Source of the DNA: CAVSIP01 sp963728075 | Lineage (GTDB): Bacteria; Actinomycetota; Actinomycetes; JAFAQI01; DASSKL01 | DNA length: 64,000 nt | Direction of reading: 5' to 3' | Assembly (NCBI GenBank): GCA_963728075.1 | Contig: CAVSIP010000003.1 | Span: forward strand, 434,001-498,000 | Shown here: piece by piece, positions 33,151-41,519 of the stretch | Numbering within the stretch: position 1 is the first letter of the stretch | Layout of the letters: each line of letters starts with the position of its first letter | Made by a program: the position numbers and the translations under genes | The notes under the pieces: generated by a model | What the model saw: only the letters and a program-made list of their open reading frames with translations | Databases searched by the model: none | Told to the model about the DNA's origin: nothing

Positions 33151-33272
33151 GAGCCCTCCTGCGGTCGTCTGCGCCGGACGATGCCGGTTCGGTCATGACT
33201 GTCTTGCGCTGGAGGTACCCCGGTGCGGGCCGCCAACACCCCCTAGACTGCTCTGCCACGGGAGGTTCGCGC

Positions 33273-34397
33273 ATGGGCGACTCGCCATCCCGCGGACTCG
33301 CCGACGTCGTGGCGGCCTCGACGGCCATCTCCGACATCGACGGGCGCGCCGGGCGGCTGTTCTACCGCGGTTACGACATCGCCGACCTGGCCGGTCGCAC
33401 CTCCTTCGAGGAGACTGCGTACCTGCTGCAGCGCGGCGCGTTGCCGACCGCGGCCGAGCTCGCCGCCTTCTCGGCGGAGCTGGCCGAGGGCAGGACGCTC
33501 GGCCCCACGGTCAGGCAGCTGCTGCCGGCGCTCGCCGCCAAGGCCGGCCCGATGGAGGCACTGCGCACCCTGCTGTCGGCGTTGTCGGTCGACGATCCCG
33601 ACAAGGGGAACGCCGGGGAGGCGGCCAACCGCGCGAAGGCCACCCGCCTGGTGGCCCAGGCACCGCTGCTCGTGGCCGGCTACCACGCGGCCCGCAGTGG
33701 CCGCCCCGTACCGGAGCCGGATGCGGCGCTGGGTATCGCCGGCAACCTGCTGCTGCAGCTGACCGGGCAGCGGCCGCTGCCGCGGCAGGTGGCCGCCTTC
33801 GACACCTGCCTCGTCCTGCACGCGGACCACACGATGAACGCCTCGACATTCGCGGCCCGCGTCTGCGCGGCCACGCTGTCGGACCTGCACTCCGCGGTGA
33901 CGGCCGCGGTCGCGACGCTCAAGGGCCCGCTGCACGGCGGTGCGAACGAGCAGGTGATGCGGATGCTCGAACGCATCGGCACACCAGACGCCGCGCCGGA
34001 CGCCGTACGCGACCTGCTCGGCCGCGGGGAGAAGGTGATGGGCTTCGGCCACCGGGTCTACCGGACGGAGGACCCGCGCGCGACGCTGCTGCGCGAGCTG
34101 AGCCGTGAGCTGGGGGAGCTCGCCGGTGACACCCGCTGGTACGAGCTGTCGCTGGCGGTGGAGCGCGCGGTGGCGGCCGAGCGCGGGCTGTTCCCGAACG
34201 TCGACTTCTTCGCGGCGAGCGCCTACCGCGCGCTGGGCATCCCGACCGACCTGTTCACGCCCGTGTTCACCGTGTCGCGGATGGCCGGCTGGGTCAGCCA
34301 CGTCATCGAGCAGCAGCTCGACAACCGGCTGATCCGCCCGGACAGCGAGTACGTCGGCGAGCACGGGCGCTCCTGGGTCCCGGTCGAGCAGCGATGA
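33273..34397 (+). CDS. citrate synthase / 2-methylcitrate synthase family protein
   Basis: 374 aa, the short Gram-positive/archaeal citrate synthase length. Active-site regions are HADHTMNAST, LKGPLHGGANEQVM (catalytic His) and MGFGHRVYRTEDPR (second His), with the Arg near the C-terminus in the FTVSRMAGWVSHVIEQ segment. ATG 33273 has GGGAGG at 33260-33265; TAGACT at 33244-33249 is the likely -10 box. Citrate and methylcitrate synthases cannot be separated by eye; nearby icd and mdh favour TCA use, while nearby acyl-CoA carboxylase and mutase genes leave propionate metabolism possible. Confidence 0.88.
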   Translation: MGDSPSRGLADVVAASTAISDIDGRAGRLFYRGYDIADLAGRTSFEETAYLLQRGALPTAAELAAFSAELAEGRTLGPTVRQLLPALAAKAGPMEALRTLLSALSVDDPDKGNAGEAANRAKATRLVAQAPLLVAGYHAARSGRPVPEPDAALGIAGNLLLQLTGQRPLPRQVAAFDTCLVLHADHTMNASTFAARVCAATLSDLHSAVTAAVATLKGPLHGGANEQVMRMLERIGTPDAAPDAVRDLLGRGEKVMGFGHRVYRTEDPRATLLRELSRELGELAGDTRWYELSLAVERAVAAERGLFPNVDFFAASAYRALGIPTDLFTPVFTVSRMAGWVSHVIEQQLDNRLIRPDSEYVGEHGRSWVPVEQR

Positions 34398-34687
34398 CCG
34401 GCCCCGCCCCCGGGGGTCCGCGCCGCCGCCCCGACCCGGTGCTCGGCGTGGTCGCCGGTCTCGCGTTCGGGATGCTGCTGACCTGGCTGCACCACCCCCG
34501 CGTCGGGATGTACGCGATCGGGGCGACGCTCGTCGGTGCCACCGTGCTGCGCGCGGTGCTGCCACCGCGCGACGCCGGCCTGCTGGTCGTGCGCGGCCGG
34601 GTCGTCGACGTCGTCACGCTGTCCGTCCTGTCCGCAGCGGTCCTCGCGCTGGCGACCGTGACCCCCTTCCCCCCACCGGCCTCGTAG
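34394..34687 (+). CDS. DUF3017 domain-containing small membrane protein
   Basis: 97 aa with three hydrophobic helices (VLGVVAGLAFGMLLTWL, GMYAIGATLVGATVLRAVL, VVTLSVLSAAVLALATV) and the conserved AGLLVVRGRVVDVVTL stretch. The ATG overlaps the citrate synthase stop (ATGA). DUF3017 genes commonly neighbour folD and TCA genes in actinobacteria. Function unknown. Confidence 0.8.
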   Translation: MTGPAPGGPRRRPDPVLGVVAGLAFGMLLTWLHHPRVGMYAIGATLVGATVLRAVLPPRDAGLLVVRGRVVDVVTLSVLSAAVLALATVTPFPPPAS

Positions 34688-34706
34688 CCCGCTGAGGCGG
34701 CTCGGC

Positions 34707-34712
34707 TAACCT
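34707..34712 (+). promoter_or_regulatory. probable -10 box of the icd-mdh transcript, giving a leader of about 110 nt
   Basis: TAACCT lies 120 bp before the icd start. The 144-bp gap after DUF3017 is otherwise free of genes; it is G+C-rich with a small CAGCC/GGCTG palindrome around 34752 and no recognised riboswitch. Confidence 0.4.
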
Positions 34713-34831
34713 GCGGGAGGGCCGCGCCGCTTGCTGGTCTGTCCGACCGGGCAGCCTGGCTGACGGCAGCACGGCCCGCAGGCCGCACGCACGGTGACCC
34801 CGTGCCCAGCCACGACTCAGGAGCATCGCCC

Positions 34832-35929
34832 ATGACCACCCACCGCGTGACCTTGATCCCCGGCGACGGTGTCGGTCCCGAGCTCACCGAGGCCACGCGC
34901 CGGGTGCTCGAGGCGGCGGCCGCGACGGCGGGAAGCGACTTCGACTGGCAGGTCCGCGACGCGGGCGTCGACGTGATGGAGGAGAAGGGCACGCCGCTGC
35001 CCGACGACGTCCTCGAGTCCATCCGCGACACGAAGGTGGCGCTCAAGGGCCCCATCACGACGCCCATCGGTACCGGGTTCCGCTCGGTGAACGTCGCCCT
35101 GCGCTTCGAGCTCGACCTCTACACCTGCCTGCGCCCGTGCAAGACCTACCCCGGCGTCCGCACCCGGTTCGACAACGTGGACGTGGTCATCGTCCGCGAG
35201 AACATGGAGGACCTGTACCGGGGCATCGAGTTCGAGGAAGGCACCGAGGACGCCAAGCAGGTCATCGACTACCTCAACGGCTTCGGCAACAAGCAGATCA
35301 GCGCCGACTCGGGCCTGTCCATCAAGCCGATCAGCCGTTCCGGGTCCGAGCGGATCATCCGCTGGGCGTTCGAGCACGCCCGGTCCACCGGCCGCAAGCG
35401 GGTCCACTGCGTGACGAAGTCGAACATCATGAAGTTCACCGACGGGCTGTTCCTGTCGGTGTTCCGGGAGATCGCCAAGGACTACCCGGAGATCGAGGCG
35501 TGGGAGAACCTCGTCGACGCCACCTGCATGGGACTGGTGCAGCGGCCGGAGGAGTGGGACCTGCTGGTCCTGCCGAACCTCTACGGCGACATCCTCAGCG
35601 ACCTCACCGCGGGCATGGTCGGCGGTCTCGGTGTCGCGCCGGGCGCCAACATCGGCGACAAGTACGCCGTCTTCGAGGCGACGCACGGGTCGGCGCCGAA
35701 GTACAAGGGACAGAACAAGGTCAACCCGACGGCCATGATCCTGTCGGGGATGCTCATGCTCCGCCACCTCGGCGAGCGCGCCGCGGCCGACCGTCTCGAG
35801 CAGGCGGTCAGCGAGGTGCTCGGCGAGGGCAAGAGCGTGACGTACGACATGAAGCCGACGCGCGACGACCCCACCGCTGTGGGCACGTCGGAGTACGCCG
35901 ACGCGATCATCGAGAAGCTCCAGGGCTAG
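34832..35929 (+). CDS. icd: isocitrate/isopropylmalate family dehydrogenase (NAD-type isocitrate dehydrogenase)
   Basis: 365-aa beta-decarboxylating dehydrogenase. It opens TTHRVTLIPGDGVGPELTEA; substrate-binding arginines lie in ALRFELDLYTCLRPCKTYPG and VIVRENMEDLYRGIEF, the metal Asp residues in LYGDILSDLTAG, and the cofactor loop in FEATHGSAPKYKGQNKVNP. The homodimeric short form with YRGIEFEEGTEDA resembles NAD-dependent IDHs rather than LeuB. I chose ATG 34832 with AGGAG 8 nt upstream; an in-frame GTG at 34802 lacks one. mdh follows after 8 nt. Confidence 0.9.
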   Translation: MTTHRVTLIPGDGVGPELTEATRRVLEAAAATAGSDFDWQVRDAGVDVMEEKGTPLPDDVLESIRDTKVALKGPITTPIGTGFRSVNVALRFELDLYTCLRPCKTYPGVRTRFDNVDVVIVRENMEDLYRGIEFEEGTEDAKQVIDYLNGFGNKQISADSGLSIKPISRSGSERIIRWAFEHARSTGRKRVHCVTKSNIMKFTDGLFLSVFREIAKDYPEIEAWENLVDATCMGLVQRPEEWDLLVLPNLYGDILSDLTAGMVGGLGVAPGANIGDKYAVFEATHGSAPKYKGQNKVNPTAMILSGMLMLRHLGERAAADRLEQAVSEVLGEGKSVTYDMKPTRDDPTAVGTSEYADAIIEKLQG

Positions 35930-35937
35930 GAGGGCAC

Positions 35938-36894
35938 GTGGCACGTTCGGGCAAGGTGACGGTTGTCGGCGCCGGTTTCTACGGCTCCACCACCGCGCAG
36001 CGCCTCGCGGAGTACGACGTCTTCGCCGAGGTCGTGCTCACCGACATCGTCGAGGGCAAGCCGGAGGGGCTGGCTCTCGACATGTCCCAGAGCCGTTCCA
36101 TCGAGGGCTTCGAGACGAAGGTCACGGGCGTCACGACGGGTCAGGACGGCTCGGGCTACGAGCACACCGCCGGCTCGGAGATCGTGGTCATCACCGCCGG
36201 GCTGCCCCGCAAGCCGGGCATGAGCCGGATGGACCTGATCGAGACCAACGCCAAGATCGTGCGCGCGGTTACCGAGCAGGTCGTCAAGCACTCGCCGGAC
36301 GCCGTGCTCGTGGTGGTCTCCAACCCGCTCGACGAGATGACCGCGCTGGCGGCCAACGTGTCCGGGTTCCCGAAGAGCCGGGTCATGGGCCAGGCAGGCA
36401 TGCTCGACACCGCGCGGTTCAAGCAGAAGGTGGCCGACCGCCTCGGTGTCTCGACCGGTGGGGTCGAGGCGCTGACCCTGGGCAGCCACGGCGACACGAT
36501 GGTGCCGGTTCCGAGCCTGGTGACAGTCGACGGCAAGCCGATCCGCGACCTGCTCTCCGACGCCGAGATCGAGGACCTCGTCAAGCAGACGCGGGACGGC
36601 GGTGCCGAGATCGTCGCGCTGCTCAAGACCGGCTCGGCGTACTACGCGCCGTCGGCGGCCGCCGCCCGCATGGTGAAGGCCGTGCACGAGGACTCCGGCG
36701 AGGTCATGCCGGTCTGCACGTGGGTCGACGGCCAGTACGGCATCGACGGCGTCTACCTCGGCGTGCCCGGCCGGCTCGGCAAGGGCGGGGTCAAGGAGGT
36801 CGTCGAGCTCGACCTCGCCGCCGACGAGCTGGCCGCCCTCAAGGAGGCGGCCGAGGCCGTGCGCGCCAAGCAGGCCGACGTCGCCAACCTGTAG
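35938..36894 (+). CDS. mdh: malate dehydrogenase (LDH-like type)
   Basis: 318 aa. The NAD-binding GAGFYGSTTAQRLAE is at the N-terminus; the substrate loop reads ITAGLPRKPGMSRMDL with paired Arg residues, NPLDEMTALAANVSG follows, and the catalytic His is in LGSHGDTMVPVPS. The Arg in the GLPRKPGM loop favours malate over lactate. GTG 35938 follows an AGGAGG that overlaps the icd stop. icd and mdh form a TCA operon closed by a hairpin. Confidence 0.94.
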   Translation: MARSGKVTVVGAGFYGSTTAQRLAEYDVFAEVVLTDIVEGKPEGLALDMSQSRSIEGFETKVTGVTTGQDGSGYEHTAGSEIVVITAGLPRKPGMSRMDLIETNAKIVRAVTEQVVKHSPDAVLVVVSNPLDEMTALAANVSGFPKSRVMGQAGMLDTARFKQKVADRLGVSTGGVEALTLGSHGDTMVPVPSLVTVDGKPIRDLLSDAEIEDLVKQTRDGGAEIVALLKTGSAYYAPSAAAARMVKAVHEDSGEVMPVCTWVDGQYGIDGVYLGVPGRLGKGGVKEVVELDLAADELAALKEAAEAVRAKQADVANL

Positions 36895-36895
36895 C

Positions 36896-36930
36896 CCGCC
36901 GGTGATGGACGACCCCTGCAGTACCGGCGG
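36896..36930 (+). terminator. hairpin after mdh
   Basis: CCGCCGGT (36896-36903) pairs with ACCGGCGG (36923-36930) across a 19-nt loop, starting 2 nt after the mdh stop. Confidence 0.5.
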
Positions 36931-36945
36931 CGGGACGTGACCTAG

Positions 36946-38247
36946 GTGATCTGGGTCAACGTCCTCGTCGTCCTGGGGCTGATCCTGCTCGAGGGGCTGT
37001 TCGCCGCGGCGGAGCTGGCCCTTGTGACCCTGCGCGAGGGCCAGGTCCGGTCGCTGGCGGAGAAGGGCCGCCGCGGGGAGCGGGTGCAGCTGCTGGTCGA
37101 GGATCCGAACCGGTTCCTCTCCGCCGTCCAGATCGGGGTCACGCTGACCGCGCTGCTGGCGTCGGCGTTCGGTGCGGTGACGCTCGTCCAGTCCGCTGCG
37201 GACGGGCTGCGCAGCGTCGGGCTCGGCAGCCGGGCGGCGGACTGGCTGGGCTTCGCCGGCGTGACGCTGGCGATCACGTACGTGACGCTGGTCCTGGGCG
37301 AGCTCGCCCCGAAGCGCCTGGCCATCCAGCGCCCGGAGGGTGCCTCGCTGCTGCTCGGCCCCCCGCTCTACCGGGTTGCGCTCGCCGTGCGTCCGGTGAT
37401 CTGGCTGCTGTCGAGGTCCACCAACGTGCTGGTCCGTCTCCTCGGCGGGGACCCCCACGCCGCGCGCGAGACCATCACCGAGGAGGAGCTGCGCAACCTC
37501 GTCACCGCTCACGAGTCGCTCTCCCGCGACGAGCGCAAGCTCATCGACGAGGTGTTCGCGGCAGGCGACCGCCAGCTGCGCGAGGTGATGGTGCCGCGTA
37601 CCGAGGTGACCTTCCTGGAGGCTTCGCAGCCGGTGAGCAAGGCGGCGAAGGAGGCCGCGGCGACGCCGTACTCGCGCTTCCCGGTCTCGCGTGGCTCCCA
37701 CGACGAGGTGGTCGGCTTCGTCCACGTCAAGGACCTGCTGATCCCGCCGGTGAGCTCGCGGCGCTCGATGAAGGTCGGCGACCTGGTGCGGGAGGTGACC
37801 CAGTTGCCCGCGACCAAGCGCGTGCTGCCGGCCCTGTCGGAGATGCGCCGGTCGGCCTCCCACCTCGTGGTCGTCGTCGACGAGTACGGCGGCACCGCCG
37901 GGATCGTCACGCTCGAGGACCTCATCGAGGAGGTCATCGGCGACATCCGCGACGAGTACGACGTCGGCGAGGGCGGCCCGCGGCGGCTGCGCAGCGGGGA
38001 CATCGAGGTCGACGGACTGCTCAACCGGGACGACTTCCTCGAGGAGACCTGGCTGGAGCTGCCGGAGGGGCCGTTCGAGACGGTGGCGGGCTACGTCATG
38101 GCCATGGTCGGCCGGGTGCCCAAGGTCGGCGACGTCGTCGAGGTGCCGGGGGCACGGCTGAAGGTCGTGGCGATGGACGAACGCCGGGTGGCCCGGGTCC
38201 GGATCAGCTACCAGGAGGACGCCGCGGCGTCGGAGGAGCGCGGATGA
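36946..38247 (+). CDS. CNNM/CorC-type hemolysin family membrane protein
   Basis: 433 aa: an N-terminal DUF21/CNNM membrane domain (about 1-170, with LLEGLFAAAELALVTLREGQV and VLGELAPKRLAIQRPE), a tandem CBS pair (about 205-325, with VMVPRTEVTFLEA and VDEYGGTAGIVTLEDLIEEVIGD, cut here at 20 by reading VVDEYGGTAGIVTLEDLIEE), and a C-terminal CorC/HlyC domain (LPEGPFETVAGYVMA). Members export or sense Mg2+ or Co2+. Start GTG 36946. Its stop overlaps the next ATG (ATGA). Confidence 0.9.
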   Translation: MIWVNVLVVLGLILLEGLFAAAELALVTLREGQVRSLAEKGRRGERVQLLVEDPNRFLSAVQIGVTLTALLASAFGAVTLVQSAADGLRSVGLGSRAADWLGFAGVTLAITYVTLVLGELAPKRLAIQRPEGASLLLGPPLYRVALAVRPVIWLLSRSTNVLVRLLGGDPHAARETITEEELRNLVTAHESLSRDERKLIDEVFAAGDRQLREVMVPRTEVTFLEASQPVSKAAKEAAATPYSRFPVSRGSHDEVVGFVHVKDLLIPPVSSRRSMKVGDLVREVTQLPATKRVLPALSEMRRSASHLVVVVDEYGGTAGIVTLEDLIEEVIGDIRDEYDVGEGGPRRLRSGDIEVDGLLNRDDFLEETWLELPEGPFETVAGYVMAMVGRVPKVGDVVEVPGARLKVVAMDERRVARVRISYQEDAAASEERG

Positions 38248-39572
38248 ACGGGGTGTTCGAGGAGGTCGCCGCGGTCCCCGTCGACGCGGACGGGGTTGTC
38301 TTCGAGCACGGCTGGCAGTCCTGGTCCCCGACCACGGCCTACCGCGCCGGCCAGCGCCCGTTCCGGCCGTTCCACCCGGTCGCGCGCACGATGTCCTACC
38401 GCTGGGACGTCCCCGCCCCCGACGAGGAGTTCCAGGGGGAGGGTCTGCTGGCCGTGCAGCCTGCGCCCGGCGCTGCGGTGCACGTCGTGGCGACCTCGCT
38501 GGCAGGTGACGTCCCGGTCGCCGTGCGCGGCCGGTACGCCGACGGCCGGCTCCTCGTCCGCGCCGACGGGCCGGTCGAGCACGTCGTCGACGACGGTCCG
38601 GGCGGCCTCGAGGGAGCGCTGGCCCGGTGGGCGGACCGGTTCGCCGCCCGGTGCGGGGTCACCGCCGTACGGCCGGCGCCGGCGATGTGGGTGTCCTGGT
38701 ACCAGTACTTCACGGCGGTCACCGAGGCCGACATCGTCGAGAACCTCGACGCCATGGACGCGCTCGACCTGCCGGTGGAGGTGGTCCAGGTCGACGACGG
38801 CTGGCAGGCCGGCATCGGTGACTGGCAGACGCTGTCGGACCGGTTCGACTCGCTCGGCGACCTGGTGTCACGCATCCGGGACCGGGGGCGGCGGGCCGGC
38901 ATCTGGGTGGCGCCGTTCCTGCTGGGCTCGGACTCGGAGACGCTGCGGGACCACCCGGACTGGGCCGTCGACGGCGCCCGCGCGGGGCTCAACTGGGGCC
39001 AGAAGCTGCGGGTGCTCGACGTCACGCACCCGGCCGCGGCCGAGTGGTTGTCCGGGGTGTTCCGGTGGCTGCGCTCACTCGGCATCGACCTGTTCAAGAT
39101 CGACTTTGTGTACGCGGGGGCGCTGCCGGGGCGCCGGTACGACGACGTGCCGTCGGTCGAGGCGTACCGCCGCGGCCTCGAGCTGATCCGGGCGGCGATC
39201 GGGGACGCGTACCTGCTCGGCTGCGGGGCGCCGATCCTGCCGAGCGTCGGCCTGGTGGACGCCATGCGGGTCAGTCCCGACGTGGCGCCGACGTACGAGC
39301 CCCGCGACGGCGACCTGTGCCAGCCGTCGGTGCGTGCGGCATTGCTGTCCGGCCGCGGGCGGGCGTTCCAGCACGGCCGGTTCTGGGTGAACGACCCGGA
39401 CTGCCTGATCGTGCGGCCGGAGGTCGAGGGCCGGCAGCAGTGGGCCGGGCACGTCGAGCGCTGGGGCGGGCTGCGGGCCTCCAGCGACCGCCTGCAGGAC
39501 CTGGACGACTGGGGCCTGGAGACCACCCGGCGGGTGCTGGGCGCCTCGCCCGTGAACCCGTTCGTCGGCTGA
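38244..39572 (+). CDS. alpha-galactosidase, glycoside hydrolase family 36-like
   Basis: 442 aa, shorter than typical 700-aa GH36 enzymes and with a truncated N-terminal beta-domain. The TIM barrel has WVSWYQYFTAVTEADIVENL, VVQVDDGWQAGIGDW, the nucleophile Asp in DLFKIDFVYAG and the likely acid/base Asp in MRVSPDVAP. No signal peptide, so it acts in the cytoplasm on imported alpha-galactosides. The ATG overlaps the preceding CNNM stop (ATGA). No sugar transporter is adjacent. Confidence 0.85.
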   Translation: MNGVFEEVAAVPVDADGVVFEHGWQSWSPTTAYRAGQRPFRPFHPVARTMSYRWDVPAPDEEFQGEGLLAVQPAPGAAVHVVATSLAGDVPVAVRGRYADGRLLVRADGPVEHVVDDGPGGLEGALARWADRFAARCGVTAVRPAPAMWVSWYQYFTAVTEADIVENLDAMDALDLPVEVVQVDDGWQAGIGDWQTLSDRFDSLGDLVSRIRDRGRRAGIWVAPFLLGSDSETLRDHPDWAVDGARAGLNWGQKLRVLDVTHPAAAEWLSGVFRWLRSLGIDLFKIDFVYAGALPGRRYDDVPSVEAYRRGLELIRAAIGDAYLLGCGAPILPSVGLVDAMRVSPDVAPTYEPRDGDLCQPSVRAALLSGRGRAFQHGRFWVNDPDCLIVRPEVEGRQQWAGHVERWGGLRASSDRLQDLDDWGLETTRRVLGASPVNPFVG

Positions 39573-39597
39573 ACGGGCGGCTGTGACAATGGCAGGC

Positions 39598-40602
39598 ATG
39601 TCCGCCTCGCGTCCCCGTGTGCTGTCCGGCATCCAGCCGACCGCTGACTCCTTCCAGCTCGGCAACTACCTGGGTGCGGTCCGGCACTGGGTCGCGCTGC
39701 AGCACGACCACGACGCGTTCTACTGCGTGGTCGACCTGCACGCGATCACGGTCGAGCACGACCCGGCCGAGCTGCGCCGGCGTACCCGGATCGCGGCCGC
39801 ACAGCTGCTCGCGGCCGGCCTCGACCCGCAGCGGTGCGCGCTGTTCCTGCAGAGCCACGTGCCGCAGCACGCCGAGCTGGCCTGGGTGCTCGGCTGCCTC
39901 ACCGGCTACGGCGAGGCGAGCCGGATGACGCAGTTCAAGGACAAGGCCGCCCGGCAGCAGAACGTCACCGTCGGCCTGTTCACCTACCCGATCCTGCAGG
40001 CCGCGGACATCCTGCTGTACCACGCGAACCAGGTGCCGGTGGGTGAGGACCAGCGCCAGCACCTCGAGCTCACCCGCGACCTCGCGATCCGCTTCAACGG
40101 CCGGTTCGGCGAGACGTTCACGGTGCCCGAGCCGTACATCGTCCAGGGGAGTGCGAAGATCGCCGACCTGCAGGACCCGAGCGCGAAGATGAGCAAGTCG
40201 CTGCCGCCGGCGGGCACGCTGTACCTGCTCGACCCCGCCGTCTCACTGGCCAAGAAGGTGCGCCGGGCCGTGACCGACACCGGCTCGGAGGTCACCGCGG
40301 ACGCGGAGAACAAGCCCGGCGTGACGAACCTGCTGCGGATCTACTCCGCGCTCACCGGACGCACGGTCGCCGAGCTGGAGGACGCGTACGCCGGCAAGGG
40401 TTACGGCGACCTCAAGAAGGACCTCGCGGACGTCGTCGTCGAGTTCGCCACCCCCTTCCGTGAGCGCACCGAGCGCTGGCTGGACGACCGGGAGGGACTC
40501 GACGCGGTGCTCGCCGCGGGAGCGGAGCGCGCCCGCGCGGTGGCCGAGGACACCATGGTGGCCGTCCGTGAGCGGGTCGGCTTCCTGCCCGTCAAGGGAT
40601 GA
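39598..40602 (+). CDS. trpS: tryptophan-tRNA ligase TrpS
   Basis: 334-aa class Ic synthetase. The HIGH-like signature is PTADSFQLGNYLGA and the KMSKS loop is SAKMSKSLPPAG. MTQFKDKAARQ and QVPVGEDQRQHLELTRDLA are family hallmarks. Three in-frame starts lie within 16 bp; I prefer ATG 39598, 7 nt after GACAAT, which would make the transcript leaderless. It ends overlapping the next ATG (ATGA). Confidence 0.95.
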   Translation: MSASRPRVLSGIQPTADSFQLGNYLGAVRHWVALQHDHDAFYCVVDLHAITVEHDPAELRRRTRIAAAQLLAAGLDPQRCALFLQSHVPQHAELAWVLGCLTGYGEASRMTQFKDKAARQQNVTVGLFTYPILQAADILLYHANQVPVGEDQRQHLELTRDLAIRFNGRFGETFTVPEPYIVQGSAKIADLQDPSAKMSKSLPPAGTLYLLDPAVSLAKKVRRAVTDTGSEVTADAENKPGVTNLLRIYSALTGRTVAELEDAYAGKGYGDLKKDLADVVVEFATPFRERTERWLDDREGLDAVLAAGAERARAVAEDTMVAVRERVGFLPVKG

Positions 40603-41114
40603 GGCGCAACATCGGGGTCGCCATCTCGGTGCCCGACCCGTACGGCCGCCAGCTGCAGGACTGGCGCGAGCAGGTCGGCGACCCGGAGGCGGCCAAGATC
40701 GTCCCGCACGTGACGCTGCTGCCACCCACGCGGATCGACGAGGCCGACCTGGCCGACATCGAGCGGCACCTGCGACGGGTGGCCCGCGACCACCAGCCCT
40801 TCGACATCGAGCTGCGCGGCTCGGCGACGTTCCGCCCGGTGTCGCCGGTCGTGTTCGTGCCGCTGGTCGCGGGGATCAGCGACTGCGAGCGCCTGGAGGC
40901 CCGGGTGCGGTCGGGGCCGCTGCTGCGCTCGACGCGGTTCCCCTACCACCCCCATGTCACGGTGGCCCACGACGTGCCGGACGAGGCACTCGACCACGCG
41001 TACGACGTGCTGGCCGACTTCTCCGCCCGGTTCCGGGTCACCGGGTTCGCACTGTTCGAGCAGGGCGCGGACGAGCACTGGCGCCCCCGGCGCGACTTCC
41101 TGTTCGGCCTGTGA
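40599..41114 (+). CDS. 2'-5' RNA ligase family protein (2H phosphoesterase)
   Basis: 171-aa 2H phosphoesterase. Both HxT motifs are present: HVTLLPPTR near residue 37 and HPHVTVAHD near residue 120, which supply the two catalytic histidines that open 2',3'-cyclic phosphates. Coupled to trpS by ATGA, hinting at tRNA-end healing. It is followed by a strong bidirectional terminator. True substrate unknown. Confidence 0.87.
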   Translation: MRRNIGVAISVPDPYGRQLQDWREQVGDPEAAKIVPHVTLLPPTRIDEADLADIERHLRRVARDHQPFDIELRGSATFRPVSPVVFVPLVAGISDCERLEARVRSGPLLRSTRFPYHPHVTVAHDVPDEALDHAYDVLADFSARFRVTGFALFEQGADEHWRPRRDFLFGL

Positions 41115-41126
41115 CCGCGAACGCGA

Positions 41127-41154
41127 CGGCCCGGCACCTTCCGGTGCCGGGCCG
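41127..41154. terminator. bidirectional terminator between the 2H phosphoesterase gene and csp
   Basis: Perfect 12-bp stem (41127-41138 with 41143-41154) with a TTCC loop, midway between two convergent genes. It can serve both strands. Confidence 0.8.
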
Positions 41155-41174
41155 TGGCGTGCTTCGGAGGATGG

Positions 41175-41375
41175 TCAGACGGGGCGAACCTGGTCGGCCT
41201 GCGGGCCCTTCTGGCCCTGGGTGACCTCGAACTCCACGCGCTGCCCCTCCTCGAGGGACCGGTAACCGTCCGCGATGATCGCCGAGTAGTGAACGAAGAC
41301 GTCAGCGCCGCCGTCCACGGCGATGAAGCCGAAGCCCTTCTCGGCGTTGAACCACTTCACCGTGCCTTGTGCCAC
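41175..41375 (-). CDS. cspA: cold-shock protein (CspA family)
   Basis: 66-aa single cold-shock domain that binds single-stranded RNA/DNA: QGTVKWFNAEKGFGFIAVDG holds RNP1 and VFVHYSAI holds RNP2, followed by LEEGQRVEFEVTQGQKGPQA. GTG 41375. The 144-bp upstream region contains no gene but holds a strong hairpin, consistent with the long structured leaders that control csp mRNA stability. Confidence 0.95.
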   Translation of the reverse strand: MAQGTVKWFNAEKGFGFIAVDGGADVFVHYSAIIADGYRSLEEGQRVEFEVTQGQKGPQADQVRPV

Positions 41376-41424
41376 TGCAACCCCATGGGTCTAGTACCTC
41401 GGTCCCGCAGCCACGGGAGTCCGT

Positions 41425-41451
41425 GTCGAACCCTCCTTGCCGGGGTTCGAC
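41425..41451 (-). promoter_or_regulatory. hairpin in the csp mRNA leader
   Basis: GTCGAACCC (41425-41433) pairs with GGGTTCGAC (41443-41451), 9-nt loop, 50-76 nt before the csp start. It may lie in the 5' leader and act in temperature-dependent regulation, or be a terminator for the upstream dacA transcript. Confidence 0.55.
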
Positions 41452-41519
41452 TAGGCGCGACCCTACCTGCTGTGCGGTCCGCTGTGGGTCGCTTCCGGTA
41501 ACCGGTCCCTGACGCCCGG

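Noticed and set aside
34794..34835. Short frame VTPCPATTQEHRP overlapping the icd start (ATGA)
   Set aside because: No ribosome site or regulatory codons. Probably chance in GC-rich leader sequence.
41425..41451. LexA (SOS) box, because TCGAAC and GTTCGA occur
   Set aside because: The half-sites are 15 bp apart rather than 4, so this is a hairpin and not a SOS box.
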